A stretch of 64,000 bases of DNA, taken from the NCBI GenBank assembly GCA_002336805.1, contig DDEZ01000006.1, forward strand, positions 183,089-247,088. The letters run 5' to 3'. Within the stretch, counting starts at the first letter, position 1; each line of letters starts with the position of its first letter. Origin of the DNA: Bacteroidetes bacterium UBA1941. GTDB taxonomy: Bacteria > Bacteroidota > Bacteroidia > Chitinophagales > LD1. Shown piece by piece: positions 1-7,890 of this stretch. The notes beneath the pieces are model-generated. The model saw nothing but the letters and a program-made list of their open reading frames with translations, ran no database searches and was not told the DNA's origin. A program made the translations under genes and the position numbers.

Positions 1-3000
1 GATGATCTTGTTGAACTTGGCGATGTTGGTGTCGTCCAGCGGGGCGTCTACCTCATCGAAGATACAGAACGGTGCCGGTTTGAGCAGATAGAGCGAGAAG
101 AGCAGCGCGGTGGCTGTGAGGGTCTTCTCGCCGCCGCTGAGCTGGTCTATGACGGTCGGGCGCTTGCCTTTAGGCTTGGCTATGATCTCTATCTTGGACT
201 CGAGCGGATCGTCTGGTGTGGTGAGGAAGAGGTCGCACTGGTCCTCCTCGCTGAAGAGGGTGCGGAAGACGCGGATGAAGCTCTCGCGCACCTTGTAGAA
301 AGCGTCGAGGAACTGTGACTTGGCAGAGTCGTCTATCTCCTTGATGGTGTCCATGAGGGAGGTCTTGGCGTCCTCCAAGTCTTTCTTCTGCGCTACGATG
401 AAGTCGAAGCGCTCCTTCATCTCATTGTACGCCTCTACGGCCATCGGGTTGATCTCGCCAAAACCTTCGATGCGCTTCTTGATCTTCTGGTGGTCCTGGT
501 CTATCTCGTCTTTATTCCACTTAGGGTCGAGCTCTTCATTGATGATGTCATTGACATCTACGTTAAACTCTACATTCAGGCGCTCGCGCAGGCCGGCGAG
601 GTTGAGCTTGAGCTCCTGGCGCTTCTCGTTGATATCGGCTATGAGCACATTGATGCTATCGCGGCCGCGGGCCAGCTCGCGGATATTGGCATCTATCTCA
701 TTGATAGCGCCGCGGGAGGCGTAGTAGTTCTTTTCGGTCTCGGCTACTTCCTTTTCTATGGCTTCCTTATTGGTATAGCCCTCCAGGAGGTGGCTCTCTA
801 TCTCTTTGAGCTTGGCCTGGCTCTCTTCTATCACCATCTGAGACTCGATGATCACATCGTTATTGCGTGTGAGCTGGGTGGTGAAGGACTCTACCTGAGA
901 GTTCTTGAAGTTGAGCTCCTGCACGATCGTATTGACACGGTTCTGCTGCTGGTGAAACTCGATATTCTTGGCATTGAACTTAGCCGAGGCCTCGCTGAGG
1001 CGATTGGTAAAGTCCACGAACTCCTTATCTGTCTGGTCGAGGGCGGCCTTGGCATCAGACTGGGCATCGCGGAGGGTAGCGAGCTGGTCACTGATCAGGT
1101 CTACCTCGTCTGTGAGTGCCTGCAGGCGGTCTGCTATATTCTTGCTCTTGCTGTCAGATGACTCGAGAAATTTCTCCAGGCTCTGGATGCTGGCCTCAGT
1201 GGCAGACTGGCGGTTATTGACCTGATTGAGCACGGACCTTTGCAGTTCTATCTCTTTGCTCTGTGTGGCGGCCTTGAGGCTATTCACCTTCATGAGGGCA
1301 TCGGAGACTCTGGTGTGCAGTGTGTAGGTAGTGCGCTCCAGTTTCTCGATCTCTTCTTTCAGCTTCTCGAGGTTCTTGGCACGGCCTATCTTCTTGCCCT
1401 CAAAGAGGCCCACAGCGCCACCACTGAGGGAGAAGTCGCGGCGGATGTATTTGCCCGTCTTGGTGAGGAGCACGACCTTCTGGCCGTTTGTATTGAGCTG
1501 CTCCGGGTTGAAGCCATTGGAGTCATCTATCATATAGACACCATCCAGCAGGAAGGAGCTCAGTTTGCTATATGCCGCATCAAACTCTACGATCTGCGTG
1601 GCAGGGGTAGCGCCCGGTATAGCGGTAGTGGCCTTGGGCTCGTACTTCTGGATGTCATCCATGATGAAGAAGTTGGCGCGGCCCATGGCGGACTCGGAGA
1701 GGAGGTTCACAGCCATGATGGCTTCCTCTACGTTCTTTACCACATAGTAGTTGAGATATGGATCGAGGTAGTTCTCTATGGCTACGCGGTACTCCTCAGA
1801 GGTGTAGAGGATATCGGATAGGAGCGGAGCCTCCTGGCTCCACTTGGCATTCTTCTTCAGAAACTTGATCGACTCAGGGAAGCCCTCGAGGTTCTCGACG
1901 AGGCTCTTGGTCAGGTCGTACTCATTGCGCTTGGCATCGAGGGTGCGGGTCTCCTGTGTGAGCTCGGCGCGGGTCTTCTCTATAGACTGCTCCAGCTCGG
2001 TGATTTGCTCCTTGCGGGCCTCCTCCTCCTCGATCAGGGTGCGGAGGCGCACATCACTGCGCTCCTGCTCGGCGCGGTAGTCTGAGAGTTGCTGTTGCAG
2101 TTCTTTGAGTTCATTGCGCTTGGCGATGGTATCCTGCTCGCTCTGGCCCAGTTCCCGCGTGAAGGCTTCGGTACTGCTGCGGTTAACCGCCAGCCTTTTC
2201 TCCAGCTCAAATATCTGTCGCTCCTGCTCGGCGTAGAGCTTCTGCTCAGAGCTGAGGCTCTCCTTGATCTTATTGTGATGGTCGCGGATCTCATTCAGCG
2301 CGTCTTCCAGTACGGTCAGCTCCGCCTTGCGGCTCTCGAGGATCGCGCCCTCGGTGGCATTGTCTGCGTCCAGTTTCTCGATAGAGATCTTGAGCTTCTC
2401 TACGTGGTCATTGGCATCTATGATCTGCTTCTGCGCGGTATCCAGCTTGTCATGTGCAAATTTCAACTGAGAGTTGAGCAGGTTGCGCTCGTTCTCGCGC
2501 TCGCTCACGCCGCTCACGAGGGCGTTGAGCTTCTTCTGCACCTCCATGAGGCCTTGCTCTTTGTCTACGTTGTCCAGCTTTTCTTTTTCCAGCGCAGCCT
2601 CTGCCGTCTTGATGGCGGTCTCGAGTTCCAGCTTGCGGTCGTCCTCGGTCTGGCGGCGCGCCTCGAGATCCTTGAATGACTGCTTGTACTCCTGCAGGGA
2701 GAACTTAGCGAGGATGAGGGAGAGGTTCTTGTACTCATCCTTCAGCTCGTAAAATTTCTTGGTCTTGGCAGCCTGCTTCTCGAGTGTCTTGAGCTGGCCT
2801 TCTATTTCAAAGAGGAGATCCTTGACACGCTCCAGATCGGCGTCGGTCGCTTTGAGCTTGTCTACGGTCTCTTTCTTACGCTTCTTGTATTTGGATACGC
2901 CGGCGGCCTGCTCGAAGAGTTTGCGGCGGGACTGATCGCGGTCATTCAGGATCTCGTCTACCATGCCCAGCTCGATGATGGCGTAGCTGTCGGGACTGAC

Positions 3001-3396
3001 ACCTGTATCCATAAAGAGGGTGGTGATATCCTTGAGGCGGCAGGCCACATCATTCAGCCGGTACTCGCTCTCGCCATCCCGGAAGAGGCGGCGTGTAATG
3101 GTAATCGTCTTATAGTCTGAGGAGACGAGGTTCTTTGTATTCTCAAAGGTCAATGACACCTCGGCGAGTGCGGAGGGTTTGCGGTTGCGAGTGCCGTTGA
3201 AGATCAGGTTCTCCATTTTCTCCAGACGGAGCATGGAGGTCTTCTGCTCGCCCAGCACCCAGCGGATAGAGTCCACTACGTTAGACTTGCCGCAGCCATT
3301 TGGCCCGACTATGCCGGTGATGTTATTATTAAAGTGGATCGTGGTCTTCTCGGCGAAGCTCTTGAATCCTTTGATCTCGAGGGTGGTCAGCTGCAT
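1..3396 (-). CDS. smc: Chromosome partition protein SMC (3' end cut by window edge)
   Basis: SMC is the coiled-coil ATPase that compacts and segregates chromosomes, working as a dimer. The first 1132 codons are visible; the family is usually near 1180 residues, so roughly 50 residues are missing at the left edge. The Walker A motif GPNGCGKS lies at residues 31-38, just after the N-terminal LEIKGFKSF strand. A long charged helical region follows, interrupted mid-protein by a globular hinge (about residues 500-680), then a second coiled coil. The ABC signature LSGGEK and the Walker B motif FCIFDEVDAPLDD are encoded near the left edge. The ATG at 3394-3396 begins the conserved N-terminus directly. 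Nothing looks damaged. Identification is secure from motif order and length. Confidence 0.97.
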   Translation of the reverse strand, partial: MQLTTLEIKGFKSFAEKTTIHFNNNITGIVGPNGCGKSNVVDSIRWVLGEQKTSMLRLEKMENLIFNGTRNRKPSALAEVSLTFENTKNLVSSDYKTITITRRLFRDGESEYRLNDVACRLKDITTLFMDTGVSPDSYAIIELGMVDEILNDRDQSRRKLFEQAAGVSKYKKRKKETVDKLKATDADLERVKDLLFEIEGQLKTLEKQAAKTKKFYELKDEYKNLSLILAKFSLQEYKQSFKDLEARRQTEDDRKLELETAIKTAEAALEKEKLDNVDKEQGLMEVQKKLNALVSGVSERENERNLLNSQLKFAHDKLDTAQKQIIDANDHVEKLKISIEKLDADNATEGAILESRKAELTVLEDALNEIRDHHNKIKESLSSEQKLYAEQERQIFELEKRLAVNRSSTEAFTRELGQSEQDTIAKRNELKELQQQLSDYRAEQERSDVRLRTLIEEEEARKEQITELEQSIEKTRAELTQETRTLDAKRNEYDLTKSLVENLEGFPESIKFLKKNAKWSQEAPLLSDILYTSEEYRVAIENYLDPYLNYYVVKNVEEAIMAVNLLSESAMGRANFFIMDDIQKYEPKATTAIPGATPATQIVEFDAAYSKLSSFLLDGVYMIDDSNGFNPEQLNTNGQKVVLLTKTGKYIRRDFSLSGGAVGLFEGKKIGRAKNLEKLKEEIEKLERTTYTLHTRVSDALMKVNSLKAATQSKEIELQRSVLNQVNNRQSATEASIQSLEKFLESSDSKSKNIADRLQALTDEVDLISDQLATLRDAQSDAKAALDQTDKEFVDFTNRLSEASAKFNAKNIEFHQQQNRVNTIVQELNFKNSQVESFTTQLTRNNDVIIESQMVIEESQAKLKEIESHLLEGYTNKEAIEKEVAETEKNYYASRGAINEIDANIRELARGRDSINVLIADINEKRQELKLNLAGLRERLNVEFNVDVNDIINEELDPKWNKDEIDQDHQKIKKRIEGFGEINPMAVEAYNEMKERFDFIVAQKKDLEDAKTSLMDTIKEIDDSAKSQFLDAFYKVRESFIRVFRTLFSEEDQCDLFLTTPDDPLESKIEIIAKPKGKRPTVIDQLSGGEKTLTATALLFSLYLLKPAPFCIFDEVDAPLDDTNIAKFNKII

Positions 3397-3441
3397 ACGC
3401 TTGCTAATTTGAAATGATCAAGATCCTATACCAAGAAATCA

Positions 3442-3513
3442 GAACCGCTAAGGACGCCAGGAACGCAAAGGAATTTTAATCAATCTTTGCGTGCTCCGCG
3501 TTCTTTGCGGTTG
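3442..3513. repeat. Inverted pair of dispersed CGCAAAG-type intergenic repeats
   Basis: The left arm at 3442-3471 (GAACCGCTAAGGACGCC and on) and the right arm at 3484-3513 are near reverse complements, each carrying ACCGC(A/T)AAGnACGC and CGCAAAG cores. Shorter relatives occur at about 7672-7735, 7813-7825, 12651-12668 and 23856-23880, always between genes. Such repeats are typical of dispersed intergenic elements in Bacteroidota; the function is unknown. Confidence 0.6.
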
Positions 3514-3591
3514 AAAATCTGCTGTGGTACAGAATCCCAAAATTTTAAAGGGATGGCGAATTTAAAAAATAAGGGGGAGGATAGGAGGGAG

Positions 3592-3638
3592 TGTGGACAG
3601 GATGTGGCCGGATGGGAAATATCCACGGGTTTTCCACA
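3592..3638. other. Cluster of DnaA-box-like 9-mers (possible origin-type site)
   Basis: Against the DnaA box TTATCCACA, TTTTCCACA at 3630-3638 matches 8 of 9, ATATCCACG at 3619-3627 matches 7 of 9, and TGTGGACAG at 3592-3600 matches 7 of 9 on the other strand. An AT-rich run follows immediately at 3639-3700. This is suggestive only: three degenerate boxes can occur by chance. Confidence 0.25.
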
Positions 3639-3783
3639 AATAAAAATGACTTAAGTTATTGTTTATAAGTTTATTGTGTGATTTGAGGGCCGGACTGCAC
3701 ATCTTTTTGTGTATTAAAAGTCATGCTGAGTGAAACCCTCGGGCGACTTGCATATTAAAGTGCATTTCTTTCCCTAAAAATGA

Positions 3784-3791
3784 TATATTTG
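3784..3791 (+). promoter_or_regulatory. Bacteroidota -7 promoter element TATATTTG
   Basis: TATATTTG matches the TAnnTTTG -7 consensus of Bacteroidota exactly and sits 19 bp before the ATG at 3811. No clear -33 TTTG is present about 20 bp upstream. Confidence 0.5.
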
Positions 3792-3810
3792 AACATCACT
3801 AAGTTTTTCA

Positions 3811-5250
3811 ATGAAAAGAATACTACTCGTACTCCTTACCCTCTTTGCCATCACTGAGGGCTACAGCCAGGTGGGTATCAATATCCTGAACCCCGACTCC
3901 AGCGCTGTGCTACAATTGGAATCCAATAAGAAGGGCCTCGGCCTGCCGCGCCTGACGTCTGTGCAGATGAATGGTATCGTGAACCCGCTGAAGGGCCTCA
4001 CGATATTCAACACAGAGGATAGCGTGGTGGAATACTGGAACGGCGAATGCTGGCTCAAGGCATGGGAAAAGAATTGCTACTACTGCGACTTTCAGATGAC
4101 GATCAACCCTGTGGCTGATACGCTGGACCGCGTGGTAGATGACTCGATCTTTGCTACTGTGACGCTGGCGCATACGCACGGCACAGGCCAGATCAATACT
4201 ACATGGACCGCTGTGCCACCGGCAGGTGTGCAGATCTACCAGCAGGGGCCTAATATCATCGATACATCCGGCAGCTTTCAGATAGTGGTAAAGGCGGACG
4301 TATTTGCCGGTAGCGGCAATGTGCCGATCCTGATCACAGCATACTGCGGTGACCAGGTACGCTTTGTGACCTACAATGTCTATATCAAGCCATGCGTGAT
4401 CGTAGATATCCCTATGGATGACTACAACTATGATGTACAGACGCGCAACTCTACGCTGCTGCCTCCGGGCGCCAGGGAGTGCGTGCTGCTCACCGTATTC
4501 AGCGGGGTGAATGTACACTCTAATGACCCGGCACTGCCATCACTGACCATAGGCAACCTCGATCCGCTCTCTATAGTGGGTATCACTAATAACGGCTCGA
4601 TACTGGCGCGCGGTGGCGACGGTGGTGGTGTGACCACTACTACTGCAGGCGGCCAGCCGGGTGGCAACGGTGGCAATGCGCTCAACCTGACCACGCGTAC
4701 TGTGATGCATAACTTCGGACAGATATATGCCGGCGGCGGCGGCGGTGGCTCTGTAGGCTACAGCTGGACCTCTCCGAGCATCCCTATCATCGGCTCTATC
4801 TCCCTGGGCTTTGGCTCCGGCGGTGGTGGTGGCTCTGAGAATGGCCAGGGTGGTGGTACACCATCAGGTGTGTCTCTCGGATTCTACGCAGCGGGCAACT
4901 CTGCTACCAGCGGTGTGAACTCAGTGCCTGGCCAGGGTGGTCAGATCACGACTACCATACCTATCAGCATCAGTGTAGCTACCATCAATATCACGCCAAA
5001 CGTGGTAGGTGGCAACGGTGGTGCATACGCACAGCCGGGTACTGGTACTACCTTTAACGTGAATGTGCAGATATGCGTATCGATCCCATTTATCGGTACT
5101 GTATGCCCTGTGAGCCTGAACCTGCCGATACCTACTGGCGGTGCTCCGGGTACTCCGGGCCTGGCGGTGAAGCGTAATGGTAACACCATGCAAGGCCTGG
5201 CTGATGGCAACTACAACTCATTCCAGGTGAAAGGTACTGTAGCCCCTTAA
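3811..5250 (+). CDS. Secreted glycine-rich surface-type protein, function unknown
   Basis: The 479-residue product starts with a clear signal peptide (MKRILLVLLTLFAITEG, cleavage likely after YSQ). Residues 20-85 carry the motif block VGINILNPDSSAVLQLES ... GLGLPRL ... GLTIFNTEDS ... YWNG, which opens many Bacteroidota secreted proteins. The middle (about 90-200) looks like a beta-sandwich. Residues 265-440 are dominated by Gly, Ser, Thr and Asn with several poly-Gly tracts. No sorting domain of type A or B is visible at the C-terminus. A DUF4412 gene follows 34 bp downstream on the same strand, so the two may be co-transcribed. An adhesin or shell-like role is possible but not shown. Confidence 0.75.
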   Translation: MKRILLVLLTLFAITEGYSQVGINILNPDSSAVLQLESNKKGLGLPRLTSVQMNGIVNPLKGLTIFNTEDSVVEYWNGECWLKAWEKNCYYCDFQMTINPVADTLDRVVDDSIFATVTLAHTHGTGQINTTWTAVPPAGVQIYQQGPNIIDTSGSFQIVVKADVFAGSGNVPILITAYCGDQVRFVTYNVYIKPCVIVDIPMDDYNYDVQTRNSTLLPPGARECVLLTVFSGVNVHSNDPALPSLTIGNLDPLSIVGITNNGSILARGGDGGGVTTTTAGGQPGGNGGNALNLTTRTVMHNFGQIYAGGGGGGSVGYSWTSPSIPIIGSISLGFGSGGGGGSENGQGGGTPSGVSLGFYAAGNSATSGVNSVPGQGGQITTTIPISISVATINITPNVVGGNGGAYAQPGTGTTFNVNVQICVSIPFIGTVCPVSLNLPIPTGGAPGTPGLAVKRNGNTMQGLADGNYNSFQVKGTVAP

Positions 5251-5284
5251 TCAAATTACTAAAACTCAAGAACAATATCATATC

Positions 5285-5941
5285 ATGAAACTGAAACTAG
5301 CTATACTGCCCCTCTGCCTGGTAGCGCTGCACGCGTTTGGCTTTGAAGGTACTGTGAAGCAATCTGTGACCAACTTTAACGGCTCCGGTGCCAGCGCCCA
5401 GATGACCTGGTATATAGGCAGCGGCTCATGCCGTATAGACATGAATATCATAGACAAGGACCTGAAGGCAAACAACACGGTGCTGCTGATGAATCCATCC
5501 GGACAGTCTATGACCATGTATGAGACCAGCGGTACCGGTGAGAAAGTATACTACCAGATGAATGCCTCTGCGGTGAGCGGAGACGCTATGAATGTGATGG
5601 TAAACAAGACCACAGAGACCAAGAAGATAGGTGGCTACAACTGCGAGAAATGGACTGTGATGAATACATCCGGATCATATGACGTATGGATCACCAGGGA
5701 TATCGACTTCAATGCTGCTGCATACAAGGAGTTCTTTAAAGGTAGCATGGAGATACAGGCGCTGGCACAGCAGGGTGTGAAGGGATTTCCCATGCTGACC
5801 GAGACACGCAATGGTACCAATGCCTCTGTGACTGACAAGGTGACTCCGGGTGCACTGCCTGCAGGCACACTGAGCGTACCGGCTGAGTACAAGCTGTACA
5901 ATCCGCAGGTGTCTCCTCATGTAGCTCCTCCTAAGAAGTAA
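5285..5941 (+). CDS. DUF4412-like secreted protein
   Basis: A 218-residue protein with a signal peptide (MKLKLAILPLCLVALHAFG). It begins with FEGTVKQSV, then alternating beta segments including GSGSCRIDMNI, VLLMNPSGQSMTMYE and YNCEKWTV, the pattern of the DUF4412 family of periplasmic or outer-membrane-associated proteins (fold resembling lipoprotein carriers). That family has no firm function. A Rho-independent terminator lies 44 bp after the stop, closing a likely two-gene unit with the glycine-rich gene. The family assignment rests on pattern recognition and is moderately sure. Confidence 0.65.
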   Translation: MKLKLAILPLCLVALHAFGFEGTVKQSVTNFNGSGASAQMTWYIGSGSCRIDMNIIDKDLKANNTVLLMNPSGQSMTMYETSGTGEKVYYQMNASAVSGDAMNVMVNKTTETKKIGGYNCEKWTVMNTSGSYDVWITRDIDFNAAAYKEFFKGSMEIQALAQQGVKGFPMLTETRNGTNASVTDKVTPGALPAGTLSVPAEYKLYNPQVSPHVAPPKK

Positions 5942-5984
5942 GAAGCGAGAGTCAAGAGACAAGAATCAAGACTTTAGAAATATT

Positions 5985-6011
5985 AAATGCCTCCCGTTGG
6001 GGGCATTTTTG
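5985..6011 (+). terminator. Rho-independent terminator
   Basis: AAATGCC(TCCC) pairs with (GGG)GGCATTT around a short loop and is followed by a T run. It lies downstream of the DUF4412-like gene. Confidence 0.75.
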
Positions 6012-6051
6012 TTTGGTAGCGATATGTGGGCCAATTGGGTATATTTAAGCT

Positions 6052-6648
6052 ATGAGAAACGGAATAATGATACTACTGCTGCTGCTGGCGGGTATGGCCT
6101 ATGGGCAGAGTGAACTGGGTGAGATACAGAGGGGCGATCTCCAGGTGTTTCGCATAGATACGGGCAAGCTCGCTTCTCGGCCTTTTGCTATACGCTATCC
6201 TAAGAGTTTCCGTATGGAGCGTGGTACGGGCAAGGTGCCTATGGTGGGCTTTTACCGGCGCACGAGCCCACTCTATATTGCCATGTGGGTGTTTGACCTG
6301 CGCCGGCCAGAAGACAGCGTAGCAGCCTACAGTGATACATCTACCCTGCGCCACTATAATACCTCGTGGAAGAACGCCCCGCACCTGCTGACAGATAGTG
6401 TAGACACTATCGGTGGCAGGACCTGGCAGTATCGCGAATACACCGTGGAAACGGAAGCCAGGAAGGACCTGACCTGGTACTACAAGCATAGCGTTTATAC
6501 CTGGCATGATGGAACTTACAAGATCGATATCGTTTTCTCTATAGCACTCTACACTAATGCCAGCCAAACGGCCAGTGTGTATGAGCAATATAAAAGTGCC
6601 TTCCGAAAGGAGATGGAGACGTTTTCGTTTGTAGAAGGCAAGAAGTGA
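6052..6648 (+). CDS. Small secreted protein of unknown function
   Basis: The 198-residue product begins with a signal peptide (MRNGIMILLLLLAGMAYG, cleavage near GQS). The mature part contains segments such as FAIRYPKSFRMERG, FYRRTSPLYIAMWVF and WQYREYTVETEARKDLTWYYK, a mixed alpha/beta pattern like small proteins that resemble the PsbP/DUF1795 fold, though I cannot assign it. The gene stands alone between a terminator upstream and a roughly 200-bp gap before ku. The start is chosen because it gives the signal peptide. Function unknown. Confidence 0.7.
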   Translation: MRNGIMILLLLLAGMAYGQSELGEIQRGDLQVFRIDTGKLASRPFAIRYPKSFRMERGTGKVPMVGFYRRTSPLYIAMWVFDLRRPEDSVAAYSDTSTLRHYNTSWKNAPHLLTDSVDTIGGRTWQYREYTVETEARKDLTWYYKHSVYTWHDGTYKIDIVFSIALYTNASQTASVYEQYKSAFRKEMETFSFVEGKK

Positions 6649-6854
6649 TATAGTGGGTGCTGGTGTGCTGATGCGTCAAATCCCCCTGGCCCCCTGTAGA
6701 AGGGGGAATGTCAACAATGAGTGATGTGTGAGTATGGGGGGCGCTTGATGCGGGGGAATAAGTAATCTGAATTTTTTAAGGATAGTCATGGCTGGAGTCG
6801 GCCTGCCCGGCATTGGCAAAGTATTTGGACGGATGATAGCCTAAATCATCTGCT

Positions 6855-7661
6855 ATGAGACCCATCTGGACAGGAGCTATCAGTTTTGGCCTGATCAATA
6901 TACCGGTGAAGATATTCAGCGCGGTGCAGGAGAGTAGCCTGGACCTGGATATGCTGGATAGCCGCGACCACGCTAATATCAAGTACAAGCGCGTAAATGA
7001 GAAAACGGGGAAGGAAGTACCCTTTAACCAGATCACGAAGGGATACCTGTACAAGGACAAGTATGTGGTGCTGGAGGAGGCCGACTTCAAGGCTGCCGAT
7101 GCCAAGAAAACACAGACGATAGAGATACTGAGTTTTGCCGATCAGGCGGAGATAGATCCGATCTACTATGAGCAGCCATACTACCTGGCCCCGGACAAGT
7201 CCGGCACGAAGGCCTATGCGCTGCTGCGCGAGGCACTGGAGGCATCTGGCAGGGTGGGGGTGACGACCTTTGTGATGCGCAATAAGGAGGGGCTGGCGAT
7301 ACTGAAGCCCTATGGGAATGTGATCGTGCTGAACAGGATCCGCTTTGACCAGGAGATACGGGATACAAAGGAGCTGAACCTGCCTGCGCATATGAAGGGC
7401 AAGACGAAGGAGCTGGATATGGCCAATAAGCTGATAGACCAGCTCACGGAGAAATTTGATATCTCGGCCTATAAAGATACCTATACTGATAAGCTGCTGA
7501 AGACGATCCATGAGAAGGCTAAGTCGCCAAACAAGAAAGTGAAGGCTAAGCCAATGAGGGTGATACACAAGAAGGAGGAGGACGATGACCTGATGTCAAT
7601 GCTGAAGGCAAGCCTGGGTGGAGGTAAGAGTGCGCCGGCTAAGCGGAAGAAGGCGTCTTAG
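6855..7661 (+). CDS. ku: Ku DNA end-binding protein
   Basis: Prokaryotic Ku forms a homodimeric ring on broken DNA ends and recruits ligase D for non-homologous end joining. The 268 residues open with [19 protein letters not shown], the hallmark N-terminus, followed by the ring domain with [38 protein letters not shown] and the [15 protein letters not shown] segment. The C-terminus (about 215-268) is rich in Lys and probably contacts DNA or ligase. Length is normal for the family. The ligase D genes lie convergently on the other strand 230 bp downstream, so the end-joining pair is adjacent although not one transcript. Very secure. Confidence 0.96.
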   Translation: MRPIWTGAISFGLINIPVKIFSAVQESSLDLDMLDSRDHANIKYKRVNEKTGKEVPFNQITKGYLYKDKYVVLEEADFKAADAKKTQTIEILSFADQAEIDPIYYEQPYYLAPDKSGTKAYALLREALEASGRVGVTTFVMRNKEGLAILKPYGNVIVLNRIRFDQEIRDTKELNLPAHMKGKTKELDMANKLIDQLTEKFDISAYKDTYTDKLLKTIHEKAKSPNKKVKAKPMRVIHKKEEDDDLMSMLKASLGGGKSAPAKRKKAS

Positions 7662-7746
7662 GGGAGAAGGATTTCTCGCAAAGGCGCAAAGAGTTTAAGG
7701 AATACAAAAGTGTTCTCGCAAAAGCGCAAAAATGGCGGAATACATT

Positions 7747-7869
7747 AAGTTGAAGATTGCTTCGCTATCGCTCGCAAAGGCGAGTTGTATTGCTTTAAGG
7801 TTAGCCTAGACACTCAAAGACGCGAAGTAATACAAGGAAGTTGAAGATTGCTTCGCTATCGCTCGCAAA
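7747..7869 (+). repeat. 32-bp direct repeat between ku and ligD
   Basis: A 32-bp sequence (starting AAGTTGAAGATTGCTTCGC) occurs exactly at 7747-7778 and 7838-7869, 91 bp apart. It is embedded among CGCAAAG-type intergenic repeats at 7672-7735 and 7813-7825. Both copies lie in the convergent gap between ku and ligD. Confidence 0.8.
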
Positions 7870-7890
7870 TGCTTATTTCAATGCCTCGCA

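Larger units (their letters stand above)
3397..3810. other. Intergenic region between divergent smc and the glycine-rich gene
   Basis: No gene seen in this 414-bp gap. It holds an imperfect inverted pair of CGCAAAG-type repeats (3442-3513), an AT-rich stretch, three 9-mers close to the DnaA box within 3592-3638, and a TAnnTTTG promoter element just before the next gene. Confidence 0.6.

Noticed and set aside
490..1161. Long + strand reading frame of about 220 codons inside smc
   Set aside because: It lies opposite the SMC coiled coil, whose skewed codons keep antisense frames open; the translation has no domain-like pattern.
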